64,000 nucleotides of DNA from Salinispora pacifica CNR114 (GTDB lineage Bacteria; Actinomycetota; Actinomycetes; Mycobacteriales; Micromonosporaceae): contig NZ_AZWO01000014.1 in assembly GCF_000514775.1 (NCBI RefSeq), positions 1 through 64,000 on the forward strand, given 5' to 3'. The position numbers were made by a program, and so were the translations under genes. A model generated the notes under the pieces. The model made no database searches. It had not been told where the DNA came from and saw nothing but the letters and a program-made list of their open reading frames with translations. Of this stretch, positions 20,246 through 32,048 are shown piece after piece. Each line of letters opens with the position of its first letter. Positions within the stretch are counted from its first letter, which is position 1.

Positions 20246-20275
20246 TTGGACGACTGGTCCGACTGCTCCTAGCGT
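20246..20275 (+). promoter_or_regulatory. Predicted sdhC promoter giving a leaderless mRNA
   Basis: TTGGAC at 20246-20251 and TAGCGT at 20270-20275 form a -35/-10 pair with an 18-base spacer; the -10 keeps the TAnnnT pattern. Transcription would start near 20282-20283, exactly at the GTG preferred for sdhC. Leaderless mRNAs are common in actinobacteria. The -35 is a weak match, as expected for an activator-dependent promoter. Confidence 0.45.
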
Positions 20276-20282
20276 CAGCCAT

Positions 20283-20975
20283 GTGGTAGTCACGTCACGA
20301 ACTCGGTCGCCCATCCGCTCCACTGTCGGCCTCAAAGCCGTCATGGCGGTGACGGGCCTTGTCTTGGTGCTGTTCCTCGTCGCGCACATGCTCGGCAACC
20401 TGAAGATCTTCACCGGTGCCGAGGATTTCGACCACTACGCGCACTGGCTGCGTGAGCTCGGTACGCCGCTACTCCCCTACGGCTGGTACCTGTGGTTGCA
20501 GCGGGGCGCGCTCCTGGTCGCGCTGGCCGGCCACATCTGGGCCGCGACCATGCTGGCGCTGCGCGCCCGCTCCGCCCGCCCGGTCAAGTATGCCCACCGC
20601 AACAAGGTCCAGGGCAGCTACGCCGCCCGCACCATGCGCTGGGGTGGCGTGATCATCGCCCTCTTCGTGATCTACCACATCCTGGACCTCACCACCGGGC
20701 ACCTGAACCCGGTCGGCGACCCGACCCGGCCACAGGCCAACGTGGTCGCCGACTTCGCCCCGGAACGCTGGTACGTGACGCTGTTCTACACGCTCGCGAT
20801 CGTCGCGCTCGGCTTCCACCTACGGCACGGCGCCTACAGCGCGCTCCGCAGCCTCGGTCAGCAGACGCCGCAGGGCGAACGCCGCGCCCGGGGCCTCGCG
20901 CTGCTCTTCGCCGTCGCGCTCAGCGTCGGCTACCTGGTGGTCCCGTTCGCCGTACTCCTCGGATTGGTGCGTTGA
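20283..20975 (+). CDS. sdhC: Succinate dehydrogenase cytochrome b subunit
   Basis: From GTG 20283 the protein has 230 residues. An in-frame ATG at 20223 lies inside the LysR box, so I prefer the later start. Five hydrophobic segments are visible: [18 protein letters not shown], the stretch after [41 protein letters not shown] and [14 protein letters not shown]. Conserved histidines ([19 protein letters not shown]) are candidate haem ligands. This is the single-anchor b558-type subunit found with three-subunit SdhCAB complexes. It anchors the enzyme and passes electrons to menaquinone. sdhA starts two bases after its stop. Confidence 0.88.
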   Translation: MVVTSRTRSPIRSTVGLKAVMAVTGLVLVLFLVAHMLGNLKIFTGAEDFDHYAHWLRELGTPLLPYGWYLWLQRGALLVALAGHIWAATMLALRARSARPVKYAHRNKVQGSYAARTMRWGGVIIALFVIYHILDLTTGHLNPVGDPTRPQANVVADFAPERWYVTLFYTLAIVALGFHLRHGAYSALRSLGQQTPQGERRARGLALLFAVALSVGYLVVPFAVLLGLVR

Positions 20976-20977
20976 CC

Positions 20978-22905
<1,928 letters not shown>

Positions 22906-22909
<4 letters not shown>

Positions 22910-23661
22910 ACCTGACCCTACGCATTTGGCGCCAAACGGGCCCCGAGGACAAGGGTCGGATGGTGACCTACCCGGTCGAGGACATTTCTCCAGACATGTC
23001 GTTCCTGGAGATGCTCGACGTGCTCAACGAACGCCTGACCCTCGCCGGTGAGGAGCCGGTGGCGTTCGACCATGACTGCCGTGAGGGCATCTGCGGCATG
23101 TGCGGCATGATGATCAACGGCAACGCGCACGGGCCGCAGCGCGGCACCACCGCCTGCCAGCTGCACATGCGGCAGTTCACCGACGGTGAGACGATCGATA
23201 TCGAGCCGTGGCGGGCCCGGGCGTTCCCGGTCGTCAAGGACCTGGTGGTCAACCGCAACGCCTTCGACCAGATCATCGCGGGGGGTGGCTTCGTCACCGC
23301 TCCGACCGGCAGTGCGCCCGAGGCGCACGCGGCACCGGTGGCGAAGGCCGACGCGGACGCCGCCTTCGAGTCGGCCGCCTGCATCGGCTGCGGCGCCTGC
23401 GTCGCGGCCTGCCCGAACGGCTCTGGCATGCTCTTCACCGCCGCCAAGGTCACCCAGCTCTCGCTGCTGCCGCAGGGCCAGCCGGAGCGGTACACCCGGG
23501 TGATCGGCATGGTGGACTCGCACGACGACGCCGGCTTCGGCGGCTGCACCAACGCCGGGGAGTGCACCGTGGTCTGCCCCAAGGGCATCCCGCTGCACAC
23601 CATCGGTCGGCTCAACCGCGACTACCTCGCGGCCACCGCCAAGCACACCGGGCGCTCCTGA
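22906..23661 (+). CDS. sdhB: Succinate dehydrogenase iron-sulfur subunit
   Basis: The 251-residue protein starts at a GTG overlapping the sdhA stop by four bases. Three cluster-binding cysteine groups are visible: [20 protein letters not shown] with a later TTAC for [2Fe-2S], [18 protein letters not shown] for the first C-terminal cluster, and [18 protein letters not shown] completing the [3Fe-4S]/[4Fe-4S] pair. It transfers electrons from the SdhA flavin to the membrane anchor. A hairpin 39 bases after the stop is a likely terminator for the operon. Confidence 0.94.
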
Positions 23662-23699
23662 CCGCGGCACCGTCGGTTCAACCCCTCCGTTGCGGGTAG

Positions 23700-23725
23700 C
23701 CCCCTTCTCGAAAGCGAGAGGGGGG
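23700..23725 (+). terminator. Hairpin after sdhCAB
   Basis: CCCCCTTCTCG, loop AAAG and CGAGAGGGGG form a ten-pair stem with one bulged T. No U-run follows, as is usual in actinobacteria. It lies between sdhB and the next gene. Confidence 0.6.
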
Positions 23726-23790
23726 CGGAGCCGACGGCGCTGACGCGGTAGGGCCGGCGGGTACGGCGGAATCCAGTCGGAGGGACGGCG

Positions 23791-24966
23791 ATGGGGGCAC
23801 CAACAGAGCGGGGCCGTCCGCAGCGGGGCCGTCCGCGCGGGAGAGGTGGGCGGCGACTGGGCGGGGTGGTCGGGATGGCCGCACTGGCCGGCCTCGCCTG
23901 GGCGGTACGGGATGTTCCGCTGGCCCTCGGCGGCCGGCTGACCGGCGCGCGGGCCGAGCGCGCCCGCCACTCGCCGCAGTTCCGGGCCGGTGCCTTCCGG
24001 AACCCGGCCAGCAGCCGTCCCGCCGCCAGCCCCACGACGGGCTCCACGGACCGGAACCTGCTCCGCGAGCTCCTCTTCGGCAAGCAGCAGCGTCACCCGC
24101 GGCTGCCGGTGCCGTTGGTGCGCCCAGCGCCTGCACCGGAGTCATCCCCGCACTCGCCCGAGTTGAACGTGGTCTGGTACGGCCACGCCTCCACGCTGGT
24201 CGAGATCGAGGCCCGCCGGGTGCTGATCGATCCGGTGTGGAGTCAGCGCTGTTCCCCGTCGACCCGGGTCGGGCCCCGGCGGCTCCACCCGCCACCGGTC
24301 GGCCTCGACGAGTTGCCCGCGGTCGACGCGATCCTGATCTCGCACGACCACTACGACCACCTCGACCTCGCGACCGTACAGGGGCTGACAGCAGGACAGA
24401 ACGCACCGTTCGTGGTGCCGCTCGGAATCGGTGCCCACCTTCAGCGGTGGGGGGTTCCGGAGCACCGGATCGTGGAGCTGGACTGGTCGGAGAGTCACGA
24501 CATCGCCGGGTTACGGCTCACCGCGACCCCGGCCCAGCACTTCTCCGGACGCGGCCTGCGCCGGGACGCCACCCTCTGGAGTTCCTGGGTGATCGCCGGG
24601 GCGCACCGCAGTGTCTTCTACACCGGCGATTCCGGGTATTTCGCTGGATACGCTGCCATTGGTGCCGGATATGGGCCTTTTGATGTGACCCTGATGCAGA
24701 TTGGCGCCTACGACCGGGCCTGGCGGGATATCCACATGTTCCCGGAGGAGGCGGTCACCGCCCACCTCGACCTGCGCGGCGGACTGCTTATCCCGGTGCA
24801 CTGGGCGACCTTCAACCTCGCCGTGCACGACTGGTCGGAGCCGGTGGACCGGCTCTGGACCGAGACGAAGGCCCGGGACGTGCGGCTGGCGGTGCCCCGG
24901 CCAGGCCAGCGGGTGGTGGTTGACGATCCACCGCCGGTGGACGGCTGGTGGCAGGCGGTCGCCTGA
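23791..24966 (+). CDS. MBL-fold metal-dependent hydrolase (NAPE-PLD/UlaG-like)
   Basis: This 391-residue protein has an arginine-rich N-terminus followed by one hydrophobic segment (LGGVVGMAALAGLAWAV) that may be a membrane anchor. The metallo-beta-lactamase fold starts with VVWYGHASTLVEIEARRVL, and the metal motif HDHYDHLD begins at H185. Further ligands are in TPAQHFSGRG, FYTGDSGYF and IPVHWATF. This pattern matches the N-acyl-phosphatidylethanolamine phospholipase D and L-ascorbate-6-phosphate lactonase branch rather than beta-lactamases. The substrate is unknown; a phospholipid is possible given the anchor. It is monocistronic by spacing. Confidence 0.83.
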   Translation: MGAPTERGRPQRGRPRGRGGRRLGGVVGMAALAGLAWAVRDVPLALGGRLTGARAERARHSPQFRAGAFRNPASSRPAASPTTGSTDRNLLRELLFGKQQRHPRLPVPLVRPAPAPESSPHSPELNVVWYGHASTLVEIEARRVLIDPVWSQRCSPSTRVGPRRLHPPPVGLDELPAVDAILISHDHYDHLDLATVQGLTAGQNAPFVVPLGIGAHLQRWGVPEHRIVELDWSESHDIAGLRLTATPAQHFSGRGLRRDATLWSSWVIAGAHRSVFYTGDSGYFAGYAAIGAGYGPFDVTLMQIGAYDRAWRDIHMFPEEAVTAHLDLRGGLLIPVHWATFNLAVHDWSEPVDRLWTETKARDVRLAVPRPGQRVVVDDPPPVDGWWQAVA

Positions 24967-25071
24967 ACGAGGGGGACAGCCCGAACCGCCGTATCGGGAC
25001 GGTGACTCCACCACCGCTTCGGTCGCCCGGCAGAATGCACGGGAAACCACTCCCGAAGGCGGATCGAGATC

Positions 25072-27486
25072 GTGACCCTCTCAGTTTCTCAGCGGATCGC
25101 CGAGGAGCTCGGCGTCGCCGAGCGCCAGGTGCACGCAGCCGTGGAACTACTCGACGGCGGCGCGACCGTGCCGTTCATCGCCCGGTACCGCAAGGAGGCC
25201 ACCGGCCTGCTCGACGACACCCAACTGCGCACCCTCGAGGAGAGACTGCGCTACCTGCGCGAGTTGACCCAACGGCGGGACGCCATCCTGGAGTCGATCC
25301 GCAGCCAGGGCAAGCTCGACGAAGCCCTGACGGCACAGATCATGGCCGCCGACTCGAAGTCTCGGCTGGAGGACATCTACCTGCCGTACAAGCCCAAGCG
25401 GCGAACCCGCGCGCAGATCGCCCGGGAGGCCGGCCTGGAGCCCCTCGCCGACACCCTGCTCGACGCGCCAGCCCAGGAGCCGCGGGCGACGGCCGCCGGG
25501 TTCGTTGACCCGGACCGGGGCATCGCCGACGCCGCCGCCGCGCTCGACGGCGCCCGAGCCATCCTCGTCGAACGGTTCGCCGAGGACGCCGACCTGATCG
25601 GTACGCTGCGCGAGCAGATGTGGTCACGGGGCCGCCTGGTGTCCCGGGTCCGCGACGGCCAGGCCACGGCGGGCGCCAAGTTCGCCGACTACTTCGACTT
25701 CGCCGAGCCGTACCCGAAACTGCCCGCACACCGGATCCTCGCCGTGTTCCGCGGCGAGAAGGAGGGCGTGCTCGACCTGACGATGGAGCCGGAGTCGGAG
25801 GAGGCCCCGGATCCGGCGGTCACCGGCCCGACCCGGTACGAGACGGCCATCGCCGCCCGGTTCGGGGTGAGTGACCAGGGACGACCGGCCGACCGCTGGC
25901 TCTGCGACACGGTTCGCTGGGCCTGGCGTACCCGAATCCTCATCCACCTCGGCGCGGACCTACGCCTGCGGTTGTGGCAGACCGCCGAGGCGGAGGCGGT
26001 ACGAGTCTTCGCCACGAACCTGCGGGACCTGCTGCTGGCCGCCCCGGCCGGCACCCGGGCGACGATCGGGCTGGACCCCGGCCTGCGCACCGGAGTGAAG
26101 GTCGCCGTCGTTGACGCCACCGGCAAGGTGGTCGCCACCGACACCATCTACCCGCACGAACCACGCCGGCAGTGGGACGCCTCGATCGAGACCCTCGCCC
26201 GGCTGGCCGCCGCACACCAGGTGGAGTTGGTGGCGATCGGTAACGGCACCGCGAGTCGGGAGACCGACCGGCTCGCCGGAGAGCTGATCCGGCGCCACCC
26301 CCAGCTGAACCTCACCAAGCTCGTCGTCTCCGAGGCCGGGGCCTCGGTCTACTCGGCGTCCGCGTACGCGGCGCAGGAGCTGCCGGGCCTGGACGTGTCG
26401 CTGCGGGGAGCAGTCTCGATCGCCCGCCGCCTCCAGGACCCGCTCGCCGAACTGGTCAAGATCGACCCGCGCTCGATCGGGGTCGGGCAGTACCAGCACG
26501 ACCTGTCCGAGGTGGCCTTGTCCCGGTCCCTCGATGCGGTCGTCGAGGACTGCGTCAACGCGGTCGGGGTCGATGTCAACACCGCCTCCGCACCGCTGCT
26601 GACCCGAGTCTCCGGCATCGGCGCCGGGCTGGCGGAGAACATCGTGCTACACCGAGACGCCAACGGGCCGTTCCGGAGCCGACGCGACCTGCGGCAGGTC
26701 CCTCGGCTCGGCCCGAAGGCGTTCGAACAGTGCGCCGGCTTCCTCCGCATCCCCGGCGGTGACGACCCGCTGGACTCGTCCAGCGTGCATCCGGAGGCGT
26801 ACCCGGTGGTGCGGCGGATCCTCGCCGCCGTCCAGCAGGAGCTACCGACGGTGATCGGCCGGAGTGCGATCCTGCGCGGGCTGCGGGCCACCGATTTCGT
26901 CGATGACACCTTCGGGCTACCGACGGTCACCGACATCCTCGCCGAGTTGGAGAAGCCCGGCCGGGACCCGCGGCCGGAGTTCCGCACCGCCACCTTCGCC
27001 GAGGGCGTGGAGACGATCGCCGATCTGGTGCCCGGCCTGATCCTGGAGGGGGTGGTCACCAACGTGGCCGCCTTCGGCGCATTCGTGGACGTCGGCGTGC
27101 ACCAGGACGGTCTGGTGCACGTCTCGGCGATGTCCCGCGCTTTCGTCCGGGACCCACACGAGGTGGTGAAGTCCGGTGACGTGGTGAAGGTCAGGGTCCT
27201 CGACGTGGACGTACCGCGCAAGCGCATCTCGCTGACCCTGCGTCTGGACGACACCGAGGCCGGCCGCGGCGGGCGGGGGCAGCAGGGGGGCCGCGCCGGC
27301 GACCGGGAAGCCGGCGGCCGCCCCCAGGGCCGCGGCGGGCAGGGCGATCGCGGCGGGCAGCGCGATCGCTCCCAGGGCCGCGGCGGGCAGGGCGGTCGCG
27401 GCGGGCAGCCACGATCGGGACGTGGGGGCGGGGCCCCGGCCAATGATGCGATGGCGGATGCCCTACGCCGCGCGGGTCTCGCCTGA
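25072..27486 (+). CDS. tex: Tex-family transcription accessory / RNA-binding protein
   Basis: The 804-residue protein begins at a GTG and contains the Tex N-terminal helices ([19 protein letters not shown]), a YqgF-like RNase H fold ([18 protein letters not shown]), helix-hairpin-helix repeats ([20 protein letters not shown]) and a C-terminal S1 domain around residues 655-725 ([20 protein letters not shown]). The last 75 residues are an Arg-Gly-Gln-rich tail with RGG-type repeats, not part of the canonical Tex core. Tex resembles eukaryotic Spt6 and affects transcription and toxin expression in other bacteria. The RGG tail suggests extra RNA-binding capacity. Confidence 0.92.
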   Translation: MTLSVSQRIAEELGVAERQVHAAVELLDGGATVPFIARYRKEATGLLDDTQLRTLEERLRYLRELTQRRDAILESIRSQGKLDEALTAQIMAADSKSRLEDIYLPYKPKRRTRAQIAREAGLEPLADTLLDAPAQEPRATAAGFVDPDRGIADAAAALDGARAILVERFAEDADLIGTLREQMWSRGRLVSRVRDGQATAGAKFADYFDFAEPYPKLPAHRILAVFRGEKEGVLDLTMEPESEEAPDPAVTGPTRYETAIAARFGVSDQGRPADRWLCDTVRWAWRTRILIHLGADLRLRLWQTAEAEAVRVFATNLRDLLLAAPAGTRATIGLDPGLRTGVKVAVVDATGKVVATDTIYPHEPRRQWDASIETLARLAAAHQVELVAIGNGTASRETDRLAGELIRRHPQLNLTKLVVSEAGASVYSASAYAAQELPGLDVSLRGAVSIARRLQDPLAELVKIDPRSIGVGQYQHDLSEVALSRSLDAVVEDCVNAVGVDVNTASAPLLTRVSGIGAGLAENIVLHRDANGPFRSRRDLRQVPRLGPKAFEQCAGFLRIPGGDDPLDSSSVHPEAYPVVRRILAAVQQELPTVIGRSAILRGLRATDFVDDTFGLPTVTDILAELEKPGRDPRPEFRTATFAEGVETIADLVPGLILEGVVTNVAAFGAFVDVGVHQDGLVHVSAMSRAFVRDPHEVVKSGDVVKVRVLDVDVPRKRISLTLRLDDTEAGRGGRGQQGGRAGDREAGGRPQGRGGQGDRGGQRDRSQGRGGQGGRGGQPRSGRGGGAPANDAMADALRRAGLA
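27269..27432 (+). repeat. RGG-type low-complexity repeat in tex
   Basis: The 3' end of tex is built from repeated CAGGGCCGCGGCGGGCAGGG-like units that encode GRGGQ, GGQRDR and similar blocks. The repetition suggests growth by replication slippage and probable length variation between strains. Confidence 0.6.
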
Positions 27487-27551
27487 GCGCACCCCGCGCG
27501 ACGCCAGGCCCACCAAGGGCCGCGTTGCAGCTGATGCAACGATTCGAGCTT

Positions 27552-27567
27552 CCGGGCTTCCGCCCGG
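27552..27567. terminator. Small hairpin after tex
   Basis: CCGGGC, loop TTCC and GCCCGG form a compact perfect hairpin 66 bases after the tex stop. It lies just before a larger inverted repeat and may act with it. Confidence 0.45.
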
Positions 27568-27575
27568 TGGTGTGA

Positions 27576-27626
27576 GCGCGGGTGCTGTTCGACGCGGCTG
27601 TCGGCCGGGTCGAACAGCACCCGCGC
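27576..27626. terminator. Large inverted repeat between tex and the convergent reductase gene
   Basis: GCGCGGGTGCTGTTCGAC (27576-27593) and GTCGAACAGCACCCGCGC (27609-27626) are perfect 18-base arms around a 15-base loop. Both neighbouring genes end here, so it is a likely bidirectional terminator. No U-run is present. Confidence 0.6.
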
Positions 27627-27718
27627 ACATCAGCGTGAGGGCCTCCTGGGGGCGCTGCGCGGCGAGCGCGAGGAGGACGCGATCCCGCCGATGCGTTGGC
27701 GGCGACGGACTCCTTGAC

Positions 27719-28276
27719 TCAGTGCGCGCGGCGGTAGTGCACGGCCACCACGCCGTTGCGGAGCGGCTCCGCCGAGAGCAGTTCGAGCTGGCGCGGGTCG
27801 GGCAGCCCGCCCTGGTAGAGCGCCGGGCCGTGGCCGGCGATCCTGGGATGGACGAGTAGCTTGTACTCGTCGATCAGGTCCAGCCGGTCGAGCTCGGTCG
27901 CGAGCTTGCCACTTCCGAGGAGAACCCCCGCGGCCGTCGCGTCCTTGAGCTTCTGCACGCCCTCGCGCAGATCGCCGGCGATGTGGTGACTGTTGGTCCA
28001 CGGGAAGTCCGTGCGGGTCGACGACACCACGTACTTGGGTTTGGCCTCCAGCTTGACCGCCCACTCGCGCATGGCCGACGGCGCCTCCTGCTCGCCACGG
28101 GCCACGGCCGGCCAGTAGCTCTCCAACATCTCGTAGGTGACGCGCCCCCACAGCATCGCCCCGGCCGCGTCCATGAGGCGGGTGAAGAAGGCGTGCGTCT
28201 CGTCGTCGGCGATCCCCTCCTGGTGGTCAACACACCCGTCCAGGGTGAGGTTGAGGGTGAAGGTGAGCACTCCCAT
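27719..28276 (-). CDS. Dihydrofolate reductase-like (RibD C-terminal family) protein
   Basis: The 185-residue protein from ATG 28276 begins MGVLTFTLNLTLDGCVDH, the classic start of the actinobacterial DHFR-like/YwjB group. MLWGRVTYEMLESYWPA, VSSTRTDFPWTNS and VLLGSGKLATELDRLDLIDE follow, ending with KLLVHPRIAGHGPALYQGG. The fold binds NADPH. Most members are of unknown substrate and are not the essential folate enzyme. It is isolated, with convergent tex on one side and a divergent hypothetical gene on the other. Confidence 0.84.
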   Translation of the reverse strand: MGVLTFTLNLTLDGCVDHQEGIADDETHAFFTRLMDAAGAMLWGRVTYEMLESYWPAVARGEQEAPSAMREWAVKLEAKPKYVVSSTRTDFPWTNSHHIAGDLREGVQKLKDATAAGVLLGSGKLATELDRLDLIDEYKLLVHPRIAGHGPALYQGGLPDPRQLELLSAEPLRNGVVAVHYRRAH

Positions 28277-28352
28277 GGCCAGCCAGCCTAACCGCCACCA
28301 CCGCAACACCGCCCCAGGCGAGCGCGGCGGGTGGGGGCGTAGCGTCACAGAC

Positions 28353-28778
28353 GTGGGAGTGGAGGAGAGCCGGGACTGGCGGGAGCAGCGACGACGGGCG
28401 GTAGCGGCGCACGCCGCGGCCGAGGAGCACCGACGACTCGCCGAGCAGGCGGAGGCCGCCGAGTTGGTCGCGGAGTTCGTGGCCGAGGCCCGCCGTCGCG
28501 ACCTGCCACCCGAGCGGCTCACGGCGACCGGGCACGGGGGCCGGGGGCGTTACCGGACCCGGCTGCGGGGCTGGTACGTGGATCGGGCCCGCAGCCGCGC
28601 GGTGGACGTGGACGGCCGATTCCACCTCCTGGTCGTGCCCGGCGGCCTTCGCGCCCGGCTCTTCGGCGCGAACCCGCAGCCCAGCCCGGCGCCGCTGGTC
28701 GTCGGCGCGGGCGGCCGTGACGGCGAGTCGGTGCCACTGCGGTTGCTGCTGCGCCGGCGGTTGGACGACGCCGGCTGA
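28353..28778 (+). CDS. Hypothetical charged protein, 141 residues
   Basis: GTG codons at 28353 and 28359 are possible starts. The first half is a helical, Ala/Arg/Glu-rich stretch (EQRRRAVAAHAAAEEHRRLA and on) that could form a coiled coil. The second half (RGRYRTRLRGWYVDRARSRA, FHLLVVPGGLRARLFGA) is a small beta-rich region. No family was recognised. It runs divergently from the DHFR-like gene with about 75 bases between them. No membrane segment or signal peptide is present. Confidence 0.55.
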   Translation: MGVEESRDWREQRRRAVAAHAAAEEHRRLAEQAEAAELVAEFVAEARRRDLPPERLTATGHGGRGRYRTRLRGWYVDRARSRAVDVDGRFHLLVVPGGLRARLFGANPQPSPAPLVVGAGGRDGESVPLRLLLRRRLDDAG

Positions 28779-28930
28779 CCCTGGGCGAGCTGAGCAGCGA
28801 GGCGCCACCCCGGCGGTGACGCGCCTCAGTGTTCCCGCTCCATCGCGAAGAGCCACCCAGACGTTTGATTGACAGCCGTTGACGGATGGCGAAAGCTCGC
28901 GGCACAGGCCCTTCCATCCCAGGAGGCGCG

Positions 28931-31900
28931 ATGAGGCGCACACGGCTGGCGATTGCCGGCGTGTTTACCCTGGTCGGCGCGTTGGCGCTGACCGCACCGG
29001 CAACCGCACAACCGGGGTCCGAACCGGGCAGCCGGGACAGTCTGGAGGTGTATGTCGGCACGGTTGGCCCGGAGCAGCTGGAAAAGCTGCGGCAGGCCGG
29101 GGCCGACCTCGGCCACGAGCACACCGAGACCGACCGGTCCGGCGACGTCCGCGTCGAGACGGTTCTGAGTAAGCGGCAGGCGGCCCGATTGGCGAGCCAG
29201 GGCGTGCAGCTGGAGGTCAAGAAGGTACGGGGCAAGCCGGCCAGCGAGGCGCTGCGGGAGCAGGCCGCCACCGGTTGGTCCGCCTTCCGGTCCTACAGCG
29301 AGCCGGGCGGCATCCGAGACGAGATCACCGCCACCGCCGCCCGCTACCCAGAGCTGACGAAGGTGACGACGATCGGCCGCAGCCACCAGGGCCAGCCGAT
29401 CCTCGCCGTCAAGGTGACCAAGAACGCGGACCGGACCCGCGACGGCAAACGCCCGGCGGTCCTGTACGCCAGCGCGCAGCACGCCCGAGAGTGGATCACG
29501 CCGGAGATGACCCGGCGGCTGATGCACCACGTCCTTGACAACTACGGCACGGACCAGGAGATCACCCGGCTGGTGGACACCACCGAGCTGTGGTTCCTGC
29601 CCGTCGCCAACCCGGACGGCTACGACCACACCTTCACGCCCGGCAACCGGCTCTGGCGCAAGAACCTACGGGACAACGACGGCGACGGACAGATCAGCAC
29701 CGCCGACGGCGTCGACCTGAACCGCAACTGGGGCTACAAGTGGGGATACGACAACGAAGGCTCCTCCCCCGACCCGAACAGCAACACCTACCGGGGCCCC
29801 AGCCCGCACTCGGAGCCCGAGACCCAGGCGCTGGACCAGCTGTTCCGACGGGTCGGCTTCGAGTTCTTCGTGAACTACCACTCCGCCGCCCAACTGCTGC
29901 TCTACGGCGTGGGCTGGCAGGTAGCCACCCCCACCCCGGACGACATCATCTATGAGGCGATGGTCGGCGACGACGAGAACCCGGCCGTACCCGGCTACGA
30001 CCCGGACATCTCGGCCGAGCTGTACACCACCAACGGCGACACCGACACGCACGCCACGGTCCGCTACGGCACCCTCGGCTTCACCCCGGAGATGTCTACC
30101 TGTCAGGCCGCGGCGGCCTCCGACCCGGACGACGAATGGCTACCGGAGGACTGCGTCAGCGGCTTCATCTTCCCCGACGACGAGAAACTGATCTCCGCGG
30201 AGGTGGCGAAGAACCTGCCGTTCGCCCTGGCCGTGGCGCAGTCGGCCCACGAACCGGACGAGCCGGTGTCGGTGGTCGGCCGCAGCACCCCGGACTTCGT
30301 GGTGGACGCCTTCGACACGTCGTACGGCCGCGACCAGCAGGTCGCCTCGATCACCCGACGGGCGCTACGCAACGTACGGATGCACTACACGATCAACGAC
30401 GGCCGGACCAAGACGGTCCGCGTCCGCGAGTGGCAGGGCGGTGAGCGCTACGGCGACACCCACGACGACTACTACGCCGAGCTGCGGGGCACGGTGCGGG
30501 GGGCCAAACCCGGCGACCAGGTCGAGGTCTGGTTCAGCGGCAAGAAGCCCAAAGCGGGGAAGGTGACCAGCGAGCGCTTCACCTACCAGGTGCACGACGA
30601 CATCGGCGGCGACGTCCTGGTGCTGGCGGTGGAGGATGTCACCGGGCCGGTCCCGGACCAGGACGCCACCAGCGCGAAGTACGCCGACGAGATGGCCGAC
30701 GCGCTGACCGCGGCCGGGCGCACCAGCGACGTGTACGACTTTGACACGATGGGTCGCCAGGCTCCGCACCACCTGGGTGTGCTGTCGCACTACCAGATGG
30801 TGCTCTGGGAGACCGGTGACGACATCATCCCGCGTTCTCCGGGACAGGTACCGGGCACCATCGCCCGGGCGGCGGTGGAGACCGAGTTGTCCGTCCGGGA
30901 CTACCTGAACGAGGGGGGCAAGCTCCTGCTCAGCGGGGAGTACGCGCTCTACGCCCAGGCCGCCAACGGCGGCTACAGCTACCAGCCGAACGGGCCGGCG
31001 GAGTGCACCGACTCCAACGACGAGACGTGCCTGCCGGTGCTCAACGACTTCCAGCAGTACTGGCTGGGGGCCTTCACCTACGTGAGTGACGGTGGCACCG
31101 GCGAGGCCGGGCCGTACCCGGTGACCGGCACCGACGACCGGTTCACCGGCTTCACCGGCGCACTCAACGCACCGGGCTCGGCGGAGAACCAGGAGCACAC
31201 GGCGTCGTTCCTGACCACGTCGGGCTTCCTGCCACCGGAGCAGTTCCCGCAGTTCGACAGCGCGGCGCCGCTCGGCTGGGAGCGACCGGGGGGTGCGCCG
31301 TTCGACCCGCGTACCGGTGACTGGTATCTGTGGAGCGGCCAGACCAACAACTCGTACAAGCGGCTCACCCAGACCGTTGACCTCACCGGCGCCAACGCCG
31401 CCGAGCTGCGCCTCTTCACCTCGTACGACATCGAGACGAACTGGGACTACCTGATCGTCGAGGCGCACGAGGTGGGCAGCGACAGCTGGACGACCCTGCC
31501 GGACGCCAACGGCCGGACCAGCACCGACACCGGGGACAGCTGCGAGTCGGGCTGGGTCGAGGCGCTACACCCGTGGCTCGCCCGATACCAGGGCGAGGAC
31601 TGCTCGCCGACGGGCACCACCGGCAGTTGGAACGCCATCACCGGTGCCTCCAGCGGCTGGCAGGAGCTCGTGGTCGACCTCTCCGGGTACGCCGGTACGG
31701 AGGTCGAGCTGTCGATCTCATACATCTCGGACTGGAGCACGCAGGGTCTGGGGGTCTTCCTTGACGACGCCCGGGTGATCGTGGACGGCGCCGCGGTCAG
31801 CGACACCTCGTTCGAGACGGACCTGGGTGACTGGGCGCTGGCCGGCCCGCCGCCCGGCTCGGCCGAGACGACGGAGAACTGGGGGCGCAGCCAGCAGGCC

Positions 31901-32035
31901 TTCGCGGAGGGGTCGGCGGTGGTCACCGCGGACACCGTCTACCTCGGCTTCGGCCTGGAGGGGTTGGCTCCGGAAGCCCGGGCTGACCTGGTCCAGCGGA
32001 CGATAGACCATCTGTTCGCGGCGGATCGCCGCTGA
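28931..32035 (+). CDS. Secreted M14-family zinc carboxypeptidase, multidomain
   Basis: From ATG 28931 (AGGAGG ten bases upstream) the protein has 1034 residues and a signal peptide (MRRTRLAIAGVFTLVGALAL, then TAPATAQ). The M14 catalytic domain carries zinc ligands H184 and E187 in HAREWITPE, a third histidine in FVNYHSAAQ, substrate-binding residues in DLNRNWGYKWG, and the catalytic glutamate in GFTPEMS. About 600 further residues follow, including two beta-rich regions (DPRTGDWYLWSGQTNNSYKR, DYLIVEAHEVGSDSWTTLPD) that resemble the MAM-like domain of immune inhibitor A peptidases. Acidic repeats (DNDGDGQISTADG) look like a calcium loop. It is probably an exported scavenging peptidase. Confidence 0.88.
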   Translation: MRRTRLAIAGVFTLVGALALTAPATAQPGSEPGSRDSLEVYVGTVGPEQLEKLRQAGADLGHEHTETDRSGDVRVETVLSKRQAARLASQGVQLEVKKVRGKPASEALREQAATGWSAFRSYSEPGGIRDEITATAARYPELTKVTTIGRSHQGQPILAVKVTKNADRTRDGKRPAVLYASAQHAREWITPEMTRRLMHHVLDNYGTDQEITRLVDTTELWFLPVANPDGYDHTFTPGNRLWRKNLRDNDGDGQISTADGVDLNRNWGYKWGYDNEGSSPDPNSNTYRGPSPHSEPETQALDQLFRRVGFEFFVNYHSAAQLLLYGVGWQVATPTPDDIIYEAMVGDDENPAVPGYDPDISAELYTTNGDTDTHATVRYGTLGFTPEMSTCQAAAASDPDDEWLPEDCVSGFIFPDDEKLISAEVAKNLPFALAVAQSAHEPDEPVSVVGRSTPDFVVDAFDTSYGRDQQVASITRRALRNVRMHYTINDGRTKTVRVREWQGGERYGDTHDDYYAELRGTVRGAKPGDQVEVWFSGKKPKAGKVTSERFTYQVHDDIGGDVLVLAVEDVTGPVPDQDATSAKYADEMADALTAAGRTSDVYDFDTMGRQAPHHLGVLSHYQMVLWETGDDIIPRSPGQVPGTIARAAVETELSVRDYLNEGGKLLLSGEYALYAQAANGGYSYQPNGPAECTDSNDETCLPVLNDFQQYWLGAFTYVSDGGTGEAGPYPVTGTDDRFTGFTGALNAPGSAENQEHTASFLTTSGFLPPEQFPQFDSAAPLGWERPGGAPFDPRTGDWYLWSGQTNNSYKRLTQTVDLTGANAAELRLFTSYDIETNWDYLIVEAHEVGSDSWTTLPDANGRTSTDTGDSCESGWVEALHPWLARYQGEDCSPTGTTGSWNAITGASSGWQELVVDLSGYAGTEVELSISYISDWSTQGLGVFLDDARVIVDGAAVSDTSFETDLGDWALAGPPPGSAETTENWGRSQQAFAEGSAVVTADTVYLGFGLEGLAPEARADLVQRTIDHLFAADRR

Positions 32036-32048
32036 CGGCTCGTGGTGC

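Noticed and set aside
20223..20282. ATG 20223 as the sdhC start
   Set aside because: It lies inside the perfect LysR box and has no ribosome site. GTG 20283 fits the promoter spacing and the usual N-terminus better.
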